Part shown: piece after piece, positions 23,776-30,781 of the stretch
Position numbering within the stretch: the stretch's first letter is position 1
Layout of the letters: the number at the start of each line of letters is the position of its first letter
Assembly: GCA_015068025.1 (NCBI GenBank)
Contig: SVLH01000013.1
Location: 1-47,355 of the forward strand
Length of the DNA stretch: 47,355 nucleotides
From: Oscillospiraceae bacterium
GTDB lineage: Bacteria > Bacillota > Clostridia > Oscillospirales > Oscillospiraceae
Direction of reading: 5' to 3'
Position numbers and translations under genes: made by a program
Notes under the pieces: generated by a model
What the model was told of the DNA's origin: nothing
Databases searched by the model: none
Seen by the model: the letters and a program-made list of their open reading frames with translations, nothing else

Positions 23776-24153
23776 TTACTTAAGGGCGATGACCTCGATC
23801 TCCACAAGGGCATCCTTGGGCAGACGAGCCACCTCCACCGCGCTGCGGGCGGGATAGCTGCCCTCGGTGAAGAACTGTGCGTACACGCCGTTCATGGCGG
23901 CGAAGTCGTTCATGTCCTTGAGGAACACGGTGGTCTTCACAACATTGTCCATGGTCAGACCGGCCTCGGCCAGAATGGCCTTCACATTGGTCAGGGACTG
24001 ACGGGTCTGGGCTTCGATCCCATCAGGGAACGTGCCGGTGGCAACATCGATGGGCAGCTGGCCGGATGTGATGACCATGTTGCCCAAATCGATTGCCTGG
24101 CTGTACGGACCGATGGCCGCAGGGGCATTGGCCGTACTGATTACGGTTTTCAT
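23776..24153 (-). CDS. ridA: RidA-family enamine/imine deaminase
   Basis: A 125-residue protein of the RidA/YjgF/UK114 family, which forms trimers and hydrolyses reactive enamines such as 2-aminoacrylate to keto acid and ammonia. The typical blocks are present: [47 protein letters not shown] and the C-terminal [13 protein letters not shown], with the catalytic Arg in P-A-R-S. It is the first gene before the PLP lyase, which releases 2-aminoacrylate, so its job is probably to clear that product. AAGGAGG lies 8 nt before the ATG at 24153. Confidence 0.95.
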   Translation of the reverse strand: MKTVISTANAPAAIGPYSQAIDLGNMVITSGQLPIDVATGTFPDGIEAQTRQSLTNVKAILAEAGLTMDNVVKTTVFLKDMNDFAAMNGVYAQFFTEGSYPARSAVEVARLPKDALVEIEVIALK

Positions 24154-24184
24154 CAGAAACGCCTCCTTTCGTTCATACGGTATA

Positions 24185-24213
24185 AATTTATCAAACCAAA
24201 AAATTTTTGTCAA
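24185..24213 (-). promoter_or_regulatory. Promoter of ridA-tnaA-NSS
   Basis: Minus strand: consensus TTGACA (complement of 24208-24213), 17 nt, TAAATT (complement of 24185-24190), 31 nt before the ridA start. Confidence 0.75.
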
Positions 24214-24333
24214 GGTTAAATTGTGTACTTTGTACGACTAAACGGGCTGAAAATGGGGAATTGTGGCAAATGTAAACAAAGATTTGTGAAGGGGCTGTGA
24301 GAACGGTTTGTTTCTGCGATAAGAAAAATTTCT
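24214..24333. promoter_or_regulatory. Possible operator region between ridA and its regulator
   Basis: Between the divergent promoters lie a symmetric GTACTTTGTAC-like site (near 24,226-24,236), directly upstream of the ridA -35, and CAAAT/ATTTG arms 10 nt apart (24267-24271 and 24282-24286) flanked by TTGTG on both sides (24261-24265 and 24284-24288). These are candidate binding sites for the adjacent regulator; binding is inferred. Confidence 0.35.
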
Positions 24334-24363
24334 TTGACAGACCCCCATAAATCGACATATAAT
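24334..24363 (+). promoter_or_regulatory. Promoter of the YheO-type regulator
   Basis: TTGACA (24334-24339), 18 nt, TATAAT (24358-24363), 30 nt before the ATG. Both hexamers are consensus. Confidence 0.8.
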
Positions 24364-24393
24364 GAAGAAAATAAGAAGAAAAGGGGTGTCCGT

Positions 24394-25089
24394 ATGCCGT
24401 CTGTTCCCAACACATTGCTTCAGCACTATGTAAAACTGACGGAATTTCTTGGTTTGGCCCTGGGCCCGGATTATGAGGTCGCGCTCCACGATATGACGGA
24501 TAAGAACCGCTCCATCATCGCCATCGCCAACAATCACGTCAGCGGACGTGAGATCGGCGCACCGCTGACCAACGTTGCCCTGAGCATCCTGCGGGACAAA
24601 AGCTATGAGACCTCGGACTATCGCCTGCACTATTACGGCGTGTCCATCAACGGCAAGGATCTGCGTTCCAGCACTATGTTCATCAAGCAGAACGGCCGGC
24701 TGATCGGCATGCTGTGCATCAACTTTGACGACAGCCGCTACCGCGATTTGAGCAGCCGTCTGATGAGCCTGTGCCACCCGGATATGTTTGTGGAGGATGT
24801 GCTTCTGGCTGACGGAAAGCCTGCCGCCAAAAGCGCCGCCCCGGAGAAGTTCCGCAACTCCACGGACGCCGTAGCGGTGGACGCCATCAGCCGGGAGCTG
24901 GAGCAGCTGGGCGTCGGCGCGGAGCGCCTGACCGGCGAGGAACGGCTGAAGATCGTTGCCGCGCTGGAAAAGGGCGGCATCTTCCTGCTGAAAGGCGCTG
25001 TCCGGGATGTGGCGGCGGGACTGGGCTGTTCGCAGGCCAGCGTGTACCGCTATCTTGCCCAGGTCAAGGGCGACCACGAGATCACCTGA
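24394..25089 (+). CDS. YheO-like PAS/HTH transcriptional regulator
   Basis: A 231-residue cytoplasmic regulator. Residues 1-125 match the YheO-type PAS domain (L-G-P-D-Y-E-V-A-L-H-D, S-I-I-A-I-A-N-N-H-V-S-G-R-x-I-G-A-P-L-T and Y-G-V-S-I-N-G-K-D-L-R-S-S-T-M-F-I). After a charged linker, the C-terminus (about 200-226) is a helix-turn-helix: V-R-D-V-A-A-G-L-G-C-S-Q-A-S-V-Y-R-Y-L. The family includes DauR, a repressor of D-amino-acid use that sits near RidA-type genes. Here it is divergent from ridA-tnaA-NSS with both promoters in a 240-bp gap, so it very likely controls that unit, possibly sensing tryptophan or an enamine. It is not linked to the next gene, being closed by a terminator. Confidence 0.88.
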   Translation: MPSVPNTLLQHYVKLTEFLGLALGPDYEVALHDMTDKNRSIIAIANNHVSGREIGAPLTNVALSILRDKSYETSDYRLHYYGVSINGKDLRSSTMFIKQNGRLIGMLCINFDDSRYRDLSSRLMSLCHPDMFVEDVLLADGKPAAKSAAPEKFRNSTDAVAVDAISRELEQLGVGAERLTGEERLKIVAALEKGGIFLLKGAVRDVAAGLGCSQASVYRYLAQVKGDHEIT

Positions 25090-25131
25090 CACATTCAAAA
25101 GCGGGCGAAAGCCCCCTTTGTCGCATGACCC

Positions 25132-25165
25132 CATCCCGTCGGAAGTCTCCGGCGGGATGTTTTTT
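25132..25165 (+). terminator. Terminator after the regulator
   Basis: CATCCCG...CGGGATG (25132-25138 and 25153-25159) with inner CGGA/TCCG pairing, followed by TTTTTT. Confidence 0.85.
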
Positions 25166-25221
25166 GCATGAACGCCCCTTTGGTCTCATAGGATTCGGTA
25201 ACAGAAAAAAGGGGGACTACC

Positions 25222-26355
25222 ATGAAAAAGATGTTTGCGCTGCTGTGTGCGGTGCTTTGTGCCGCGCTGACGCTGGAACTGCCCGCGGCGGCGGTGGAGG
25301 TGGCGGCGCCCTCCGCCCTTCTGATGGAAAAGGAGACCGGCACCGTTCTTTACGCCAAGGATGAACACGCCCGGCTGGAGCCGGCCAGCGTCACCAAGGT
25401 CATGACGCTGCTGCTGACCATGGAGGCCATTGATTCCGGTCTGCTGGACTGGGATACCGTCATCACCGCCTCCGCCCACGCCTGTTCCATGGGCGGCAGC
25501 CAGATCTGGCTGAAGGAAAACGAGCAGATGACGGTGCAGGATATGGTGAAGGCCGTCTGCGTGGTGTCTGCCAACGACTGCGCTGTGGCGCTGGGCGAGG
25601 CGGTCTCCGGCAGCGAGGGCGCCTTTGTGGAAAAGATGAACCAGCGGGCGAAGGAACTGGGCATGAAGGACACCACCTTCAAAAACGCCACCGGGCTGCC
25701 GGTAGAGGGACACCTCACCTCCGCCTATGACATTGCGGTCATGAGCCGGGAATTGATCCTGAATCACCCGGAGCTGCGGCAGTACACCACCATCTGGATG
25801 GATACGCTGCGCGGCGGCGCGTCGGAACTGGTGAACACCAACAAGCTCATCCGCTTCTATGAGGGCGCCACGGGACTGAAAACCGGCTCCACGGACAACG
25901 CCCTCTACTGTCTCTCCGGCACGGCGGAGCGGGACGGCATGGAGCTGATCGCCGTCATCCTGAAGGACGCCACCTCCGCCCAGCGGTTCGAGGACGCCAA
26001 GATCCTGCTCAACCATGGGTTTTCCACCTATGCGCTCAAGCACATTGCCCCGGAGGCGGCGCTGCCGCCGGTGCCGGTGACCCTCGGCACGCAGGCCACG
26101 GTGCAGCCGGTGATGGAGGGCGGCTCGGCGCTGCTGCTGGAGAAGGCAAAGGCCGCGGATCTGTCCCAGACCGTGACGTTGGCGGAATGCGTGGAAGCGC
26201 CTGTTTCCAAGGGGTCCCGCCTGGGAACGCTGACCGTGACCTCCGGGGAAACGGTGCTGGCGGAGATCCCGCTGACCGCCGGAGAGGAAATCCCCCGCAT
26301 CACCTACGGACAGATGCTGGCGCGCCTTCTGCGCATGGCGTTTCTGTCCGTGTGA
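25222..26355 (+). CDS. D-alanyl-D-alanine carboxypeptidase (PBP5/DacF type)
   Basis: A 377-residue class C low-molecular-weight penicillin-binding protein that trims the terminal D-Ala from peptidoglycan stem peptides. A signal peptide (about 1-24, ending A-A-A) shows export. The catalytic motifs are S56-V-T-K59, S116-A-N118 and K220-T-G222. A beta-rich PBP5 C-domain follows, and the last ~15 residues (L-L-R-M-A-F-L-S-V) form an amphipathic membrane anchor. Size and order fit DacF/DacA. It has a clear SD before the ATG and stands alone between two terminators. Whether it is vegetative or sporulation-specific cannot be told; no spoIIA genes follow, unlike dacF in Bacillus. Confidence 0.93.
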   Translation: MKKMFALLCAVLCAALTLELPAAAVEVAAPSALLMEKETGTVLYAKDEHARLEPASVTKVMTLLLTMEAIDSGLLDWDTVITASAHACSMGGSQIWLKENEQMTVQDMVKAVCVVSANDCAVALGEAVSGSEGAFVEKMNQRAKELGMKDTTFKNATGLPVEGHLTSAYDIAVMSRELILNHPELRQYTTIWMDTLRGGASELVNTNKLIRFYEGATGLKTGSTDNALYCLSGTAERDGMELIAVILKDATSAQRFEDAKILLNHGFSTYALKHIAPEAALPPVPVTLGTQATVQPVMEGGSALLLEKAKAADLSQTVTLAECVEAPVSKGSRLGTLTVTSGETVLAEIPLTAGEEIPRITYGQMLARLLRMAFLSV

Positions 26356-26378
26356 TCCGACTGCTGTACGCGGTCTCA

Positions 26379-26415
26379 ACTGCCCCGAAGAACACCTGTT
26401 CTTCGGGGCAGTTTT
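26379..26415 (+). terminator. Terminator after the carboxypeptidase gene
   Basis: A perfect 16-bp stem from ACTGCCCCGAAGAACA (26379-26394) to its complement (26397-26412) around CC, ending in TTTT. Confidence 0.92.
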
Positions 26416-26465
26416 GCGCCGAGCCCTCAAAAATGTTCTTTTTCCCAACCTTCGACGGATTCCCC

Positions 26466-26494
26466 TTGCCGTCCTGTGAGGGAAATGATATACT
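26466..26494 (+). promoter_or_regulatory. Promoter of pgi
   Basis: TTGCCG (26466-26471), 17 nt, TATACT (26489-26494), 48 nt before the ATG. Confidence 0.65.
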
Positions 26495-26541
26495 TTTTCC
26501 AATAAAATACAGAAACCGTCTGAAAAGAAAGGATACATCCT

Positions 26542-27876
26542 ATGCTGAACGTAAAGTTGTTTGAAATGCAAACGTTTCTGACCGAGCCGTATGAGAAGGC
26601 GCTGGAAGCCGGATTGAAGGCGGCGGAGGAAAAGCTGCAAAACGGCAGCGGAGCCGGCGGCGAATTCACTGGCTGGGTCCATCTCCCCCGGGACTACGAC
26701 AAGGAGGAGTTCGCCCGCATCGAAGCGGCAGCCGCGCGTATTCGGAGCGATTCGCAGGCGCTGGTGGTCATCGGCATCGGCGGCAGCTATCTGGGGGCCC
26801 GCGGCGTGATCGACTGCCTCTGCTCCCCCAACTATAACCTGAAAAAGAAGGACACCCCCAACGTCTACTTTGTGGGCAACGGTCTGTCCTCCGACGCGCT
26901 GCAGGAGGTGCTGGATCTGGTGGCGGATGTGGATTTCTCCGTCAACGTCATCTCCAAGTCCGGCACCACCACCGAGCCTGCCGTGGCCTTCCGCTTCTTC
27001 CGGGAGGCGCTGGAGAAGAAATACGGCAGGAAAGAAGCCGGACGGCGCATCTACGCCACCACGGACAAGGCCCGCGGCGCATTGAAAGCGCTGGCGGATG
27101 CCGAGGGGTGGGAGACCTTTGTGGTACCCGACGACGTGGGCGGAAGATATTCTGTGCTGACCGCTGTGGGTCTGCTGCCCATTGCTGTGACCGGCGTGGA
27201 CATCCGCGCCCTGATGGCCGGTGCGGCGGAGATGATGGAACACTGCGCCAAAGGTACTTACGCCTGCCCTGCGTGGAAATATGCCGCCGCCCGCTACGCC
27301 CTGTATTCCGCTGGTTATCCCGTCGAGATCCTTGCCTGCTACGATCCCGCTTTCCGCTTCATGAGCGAGTGGTGGAAGCAGCTCTACGGCGAGAGCGAGG
27401 GTAAGGACGGCAAGGGCATCTTCCCTGCCAGCGTGGATTTCACCGCCGACCTGCACTCCATGGGTCAGTACATCCAGGAGGGTCAGCGCATTCTCTTTGA
27501 GACCGTGGTGCGGCTGGGCGCTTCTGATCGTCAGTGCTATGTCCCCCGGGACGAGGCCGACGGCGACGGACTGAACTTCCTGGCCGGCAAGAGCATGGAC
27601 TTCATCCGCGACCGCGCCATGGACGGCACGCTGCTGGCGCACCATGAGGGCGGCGTGCCCAACCTGATTGTGGAGACCGACGGCAAGTCTGCCGCCGATC
27701 TGGGTCAGCTGATCTACTTCTTCGAGTATGCCTGTGGTCTGTCCGGCTATCTGCTGGGCGTGAACCCCTTCGACCAGCCCGGCGTGGAGGCCTATAAGAA
27801 GAATATGTTTGCTCTGCTGGGCAAGCCCGGCTACGAGGAGCGACGCGCCGAACTGGAGGCCAAACTGAACAGATGA
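26542..27876 (+). CDS. pgi: Glucose-6-phosphate isomerase
   Basis: A 444-residue glycolytic enzyme interconverting glucose 6-phosphate and fructose 6-phosphate, of the short bacterial type. The first SIS domain has [13 protein letters not shown] and [15 protein letters not shown]. Then come [13 protein letters not shown], the signature block with the catalytic Arg, [28 protein letters not shown], and the C-terminal helix with Q-P-G-V-E-A-Y-K. The start ATG has a GAAAGGAT site upstream. It has its own promoter. The next gene is 140 nt away with its own promoter, so it is probably monocistronic. Confidence 0.97.
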   Translation: MLNVKLFEMQTFLTEPYEKALEAGLKAAEEKLQNGSGAGGEFTGWVHLPRDYDKEEFARIEAAAARIRSDSQALVVIGIGGSYLGARGVIDCLCSPNYNLKKKDTPNVYFVGNGLSSDALQEVLDLVADVDFSVNVISKSGTTTEPAVAFRFFREALEKKYGRKEAGRRIYATTDKARGALKALADAEGWETFVVPDDVGGRYSVLTAVGLLPIAVTGVDIRALMAGAAEMMEHCAKGTYACPAWKYAAARYALYSAGYPVEILACYDPAFRFMSEWWKQLYGESEGKDGKGIFPASVDFTADLHSMGQYIQEGQRILFETVVRLGASDRQCYVPRDEADGDGLNFLAGKSMDFIRDRAMDGTLLAHHEGGVPNLIVETDGKSAADLGQLIYFFEYACGLSGYLLGVNPFDQPGVEAYKKNMFALLGKPGYEERRAELEAKLNR

Positions 27877-27938
27877 TCCCTGACCACCGCGTTTTCCGCA
27901 CAATTGCAAGAAAGACGCTGTGAATTTGCTTTTTTGCA

Positions 27939-27967
27939 TTGTTTTTTTCAAATGACTGTGCTATGCT
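27939..27967 (+). promoter_or_regulatory. Promoter of the small P-loop gene
   Basis: TTGTTT (27939-27944), 17 nt, TATGCT (27962-27967), 49 nt before the ATG. Confidence 0.6.
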
Positions 27968-28016
27968 AGGTTTAGCAAAGTACACTTGCAGCAAAAAATG
28001 ACAGGAGTGATTTACT

Positions 28017-28427
28017 ATGGTTAGACTGATTATGGGCGTAAAGGGTTCCGGCAAGACCAAGCAGCTCATTGAAAAGATCAACAACGCGGCCAAGGACGAG
28101 CCCGGCAACGTCGTTTGCATCGAGGCCGACCGCAATATGACCTATGATATCCACTACAACATCCGCCTCATCGACGCGGAGGAGTACAAGCTGAACAGCT
28201 ATGAGCTGATGCGCGGCTTTATCAGCGGTCTGTATGCCGGCAATTATGACATCACCCATGTGTTTATCGACAATCTGTGCAAGATCGTCGGTCAGTCCAT
28301 GGATAAGGATACCGAGGAGTTCCTGAACTGGCTGGATGCGTTCGGCGAGAAGAACAACCTGAAGTTCACCGCCACCATCAGCGCGGAACCTTCCACCGCC
28401 TCCGAGGGCATTAAGAAGTATCTGTAA
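28017..28427 (+). CDS. Small stand-alone P-loop protein of unknown function
   Basis: A 136-residue protein with a Walker A motif at the very start (G7-V-K-G-S-G-K-T14), then V-C-I-E-A-D-R-N-M-T-Y-D, and a hydrophobic strand ending T-H-V-F-I-D-N-L that may be a Walker B Asp. It is too short to be a full kinase or AAA protein and has no other known domain. Similar short proteins are sometimes labelled PilT-like in Clostridia, but the PilT secretion-ATPase motifs are missing here, so I do not give that function. Own promoter, GGAG before the ATG and a strong terminator mark it as a well-expressed single gene. Confidence 0.8.
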   Translation: MVRLIMGVKGSGKTKQLIEKINNAAKDEPGNVVCIEADRNMTYDIHYNIRLIDAEEYKLNSYELMRGFISGLYAGNYDITHVFIDNLCKIVGQSMDKDTEEFLNWLDAFGEKNNLKFTATISAEPSTASEGIKKYL

Positions 28428-28441
28428 TAAATGAACCAGAC

Positions 28442-28473
28442 AAGCCTCCGTCCTTCGGGACGGAGGCTTTTTT
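28442..28473 (+). terminator. Terminator after the small P-loop gene
   Basis: AAGCCTCCGTCC / GGACGGAGGCTT (28442-28453 and 28458-28469) around a TTCG tetraloop, then TTTT. Confidence 0.93.
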
Positions 28474-28589
28474 GTCCCCAAAGCCGTCCCGCCCCCCTTC
28501 CGCGTTCCGTCCGCGTCCAAAGCGGCGGCGGAGGCGAGACGGGAAATCCGTCAACGTGCCTGATTTGTAAGGCTGGAGGAGATTTGTGC

Positions 28590-28618
28590 TTTACCTGACG
28601 GGTGTTTTCTGTTATAAT
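28590..28618 (+). promoter_or_regulatory. Promoter of recJ-relA
   Basis: TTTACC (28590-28595), 17 nt, TATAAT (28613-28618), 52 nt before the GTG start of recJ. Confidence 0.65.
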
Positions 28619-28669
28619 AAAATAGTTATAATGGCTTCATAGTTCAATTTGCGGAAAGGAGGGCTGTCC

Positions 28670-30781
28670 GTGAAGTTTAAAAAGTGGAATATCGGCGCAC
28701 CGGCAGAAGCGGATGTGGCCCTTCTGCAAAGCGCGGGCTATCCCTATCTGCTGGCGCTGACCCTTGCGGCACGCGGCATTTCTGCGCCGGAGGCGGCTGC
28801 GGAATTTTTGGAGCAGGAGCGAAGCCTGACCATCTCCCCCATGCTGATGCGGGATATGGACAAGGCTGTTGCGCGCATCCAGCGTGCCATTGCCGACGGC
28901 GAGACCATCGCCGTGTTTGGCGACTACGATGTAGACGGCATCACCTCCACGGTGCTGTTGATGGACTATCTGAAAAATTGCGGCGCCCGTTGTCTGCGCT
29001 ATATCCCCCGCCGCATTGAGGACGGCTACGGCCTCAGCCGCGAGGCCATTCAGGGTCTGCACGATCAGGGGGCCACGCTGATGATCACCGTGGACTGCGG
29101 CATCACCGGCAACGAGGAAGTGGCCTTTGCCAATTCTCTGGGCATGGATGTGGTGGTGACCGACCACCACGAGTGCAAGGAGCAGCTGCCGGACGCGGTG
29201 GCTGTGGTGGACCCGCACCGCAGCGACTGTCCCTACCCCTTCAAGCATTTGGCCGGCGTGGGCGTGGCGCTGAAGCTGGTGCTGGCGCTGGGCGGCGAGA
29301 ACCGGGAGGGCGCGCTGTTCGCCCGGTACTGCACGCTGGCCGCCATTGGCACCATTGCCGACGTCATGCGCATGGAGGGTGAGAACCGCACCATCGTCTC
29401 CTGTGGTCTGGAGGCTTTGAGCCACACGGACTTTGTGGGCGTACACGCCCTGCTGAAAGAGGCGGGACTGCTGGGCAAGCCCATTACCTCCATTCAGATT
29501 GGCTTTGTCCTCTCTCCCCGCATCAATGCGGCCGGCCGCATGGGCGCGGCAGATCTGGCCGCCGACCTGCTGGAGACCGACGACCCCGCCCGTGCCGAGG
29601 AACTGGCGCGGGAGCTGTGCGAGCTGAACCGGGAGCGTCAGGCGGTGGAAGCCGCCATCTGCGCCGACGCCATCAGCCAGATCGACAAGCTGCGCGCCGA
29701 GGAGCGCAGCGCGCTGGTGCTGTCCAGTGAGGACTGGCATCAGGGCGTGGTGGGCATCGTTGCCTCCCGTTTGAGCGAAAAATACTCCTGCCCCAGCTTT
29801 ATGATCCACCTGAAGGACGGCGCGGGCAAGGGTTCCTGCCGTTCCTACGGCGGACTGAACCTCTTTGCCGCGCTGGAATCCTGCTCCGACCTGCTGGAGG
29901 GCTTCGGCGGCCATGAACTGGCAGCCGGCTTCACCATCGCCGAGAGCAATATCGATGCCTTTCGCACCCGCATGAACCGCTATGTGCGCTCCGCCACCGG
30001 CGGAGAGCTGCCGGTGTCTTCTCTGGAGGTGGACGCCGCCATTACCTGCCCCGGCGAAGTGACGCTGGATCAGGTGGAGGCACTGGAACATCTGGAACCC
30101 TACGGCGCGGGAAATCCCCGCCCGGTGTTTGCCCTGTTGGGCGCCACGGCGGAGTCCATCCAGACCGTGGGACAGGGGCGGCACCTGAAACTGCGCCTCA
30201 CCAAGGGCACCTGCCGTTTCGACGCCATCTTCTTCTCCGTGACGGAGGAGGAGTGCGGCATCACGCCCGGTATGCGGGTGGACGCCGCGTTCTACCTGCA
30301 GGCCAACACCTTCCGCGGAAACACCACGCTGCAGATGCAGCTGGTGGATATTCGCCCCTCCCTGACCCCCAGCCGCCATCAGGCGGAGGCGCTGGCACTG
30401 CTGAACCGCCTTGTGGAGGGTGCGCCCATCACGCCCCAGGAAACCAGCCGCCTGCAAACCACCCGGGATCAGCTGGTGCCCTACTGGCGCGTGCTGGAAC
30501 GGCAGCTGCGGGGCGGAAAGCTGGAGACGGAGCATCTCCCCTTCCTGCGGCAGCTGGCCCGGGATGCCGCCGCCGAGAACGGCACCGGAGAAAACTTTCT
30601 CCGTGCGGCTCTGGCACTGGAGGTGTTCCACGAGCGGGGTCTGCTGACCCGTGTGCAGCAGGGTGATACGCTGACGCTGCATTTGAATTCCGTGCAGGGC
30701 AAGGTGGACCTGGCCGCCTGTCCCTATCTGCTGCGGCTCCAGACAGGAAATGTCTTTCAGAATCGAGGTGATTTGCCGTGA
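28670..30781 (+). CDS. recJ: Single-stranded-DNA-specific exonuclease RecJ
   Basis: A 703-residue 5'-3' exonuclease of the DHH superfamily, used in recombination and mismatch or base-excision repair. DHH-domain metal sites are visible: D85-Y-D87-V-D89-G, V-D-C-G near 141-144, and D165-H166-H167-E. DHHA1 follows, with G-F-G-G-H-E-L-A-A-G-F, then an OB fold containing P-Y-G-A-G-N-P-R-P-V-F. The last ~130 residues are a helical extension present in longer Firmicute RecJ proteins. The GTG start at 28670 has AGGAGG 7 nt upstream. Its stop overlaps the start of relA by 4 nt, so the two are translationally coupled. Confidence 0.95.
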   Translation: MKFKKWNIGAPAEADVALLQSAGYPYLLALTLAARGISAPEAAAEFLEQERSLTISPMLMRDMDKAVARIQRAIADGETIAVFGDYDVDGITSTVLLMDYLKNCGARCLRYIPRRIEDGYGLSREAIQGLHDQGATLMITVDCGITGNEEVAFANSLGMDVVVTDHHECKEQLPDAVAVVDPHRSDCPYPFKHLAGVGVALKLVLALGGENREGALFARYCTLAAIGTIADVMRMEGENRTIVSCGLEALSHTDFVGVHALLKEAGLLGKPITSIQIGFVLSPRINAAGRMGAADLAADLLETDDPARAEELARELCELNRERQAVEAAICADAISQIDKLRAEERSALVLSSEDWHQGVVGIVASRLSEKYSCPSFMIHLKDGAGKGSCRSYGGLNLFAALESCSDLLEGFGGHELAAGFTIAESNIDAFRTRMNRYVRSATGGELPVSSLEVDAAITCPGEVTLDQVEALEHLEPYGAGNPRPVFALLGATAESIQTVGQGRHLKLRLTKGTCRFDAIFFSVTEEECGITPGMRVDAAFYLQANTFRGNTTLQMQLVDIRPSLTPSRHQAEALALLNRLVEGAPITPQETSRLQTTRDQLVPYWRVLERQLRGGKLETEHLPFLRQLARDAAAENGTGENFLRAALALEVFHERGLLTRVQQGDTLTLHLNSVQGKVDLAACPYLLRLQTGNVFQNRGDLP

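Noticed and set aside
25186-27951. A 921-codon open frame on the minus strand across the carboxypeptidase and pgi genes
   Set aside because: It is antisense to two well-supported genes, is His/Gln/Gly-rich with no recognisable domain, and arises from GC-rich codon bias.
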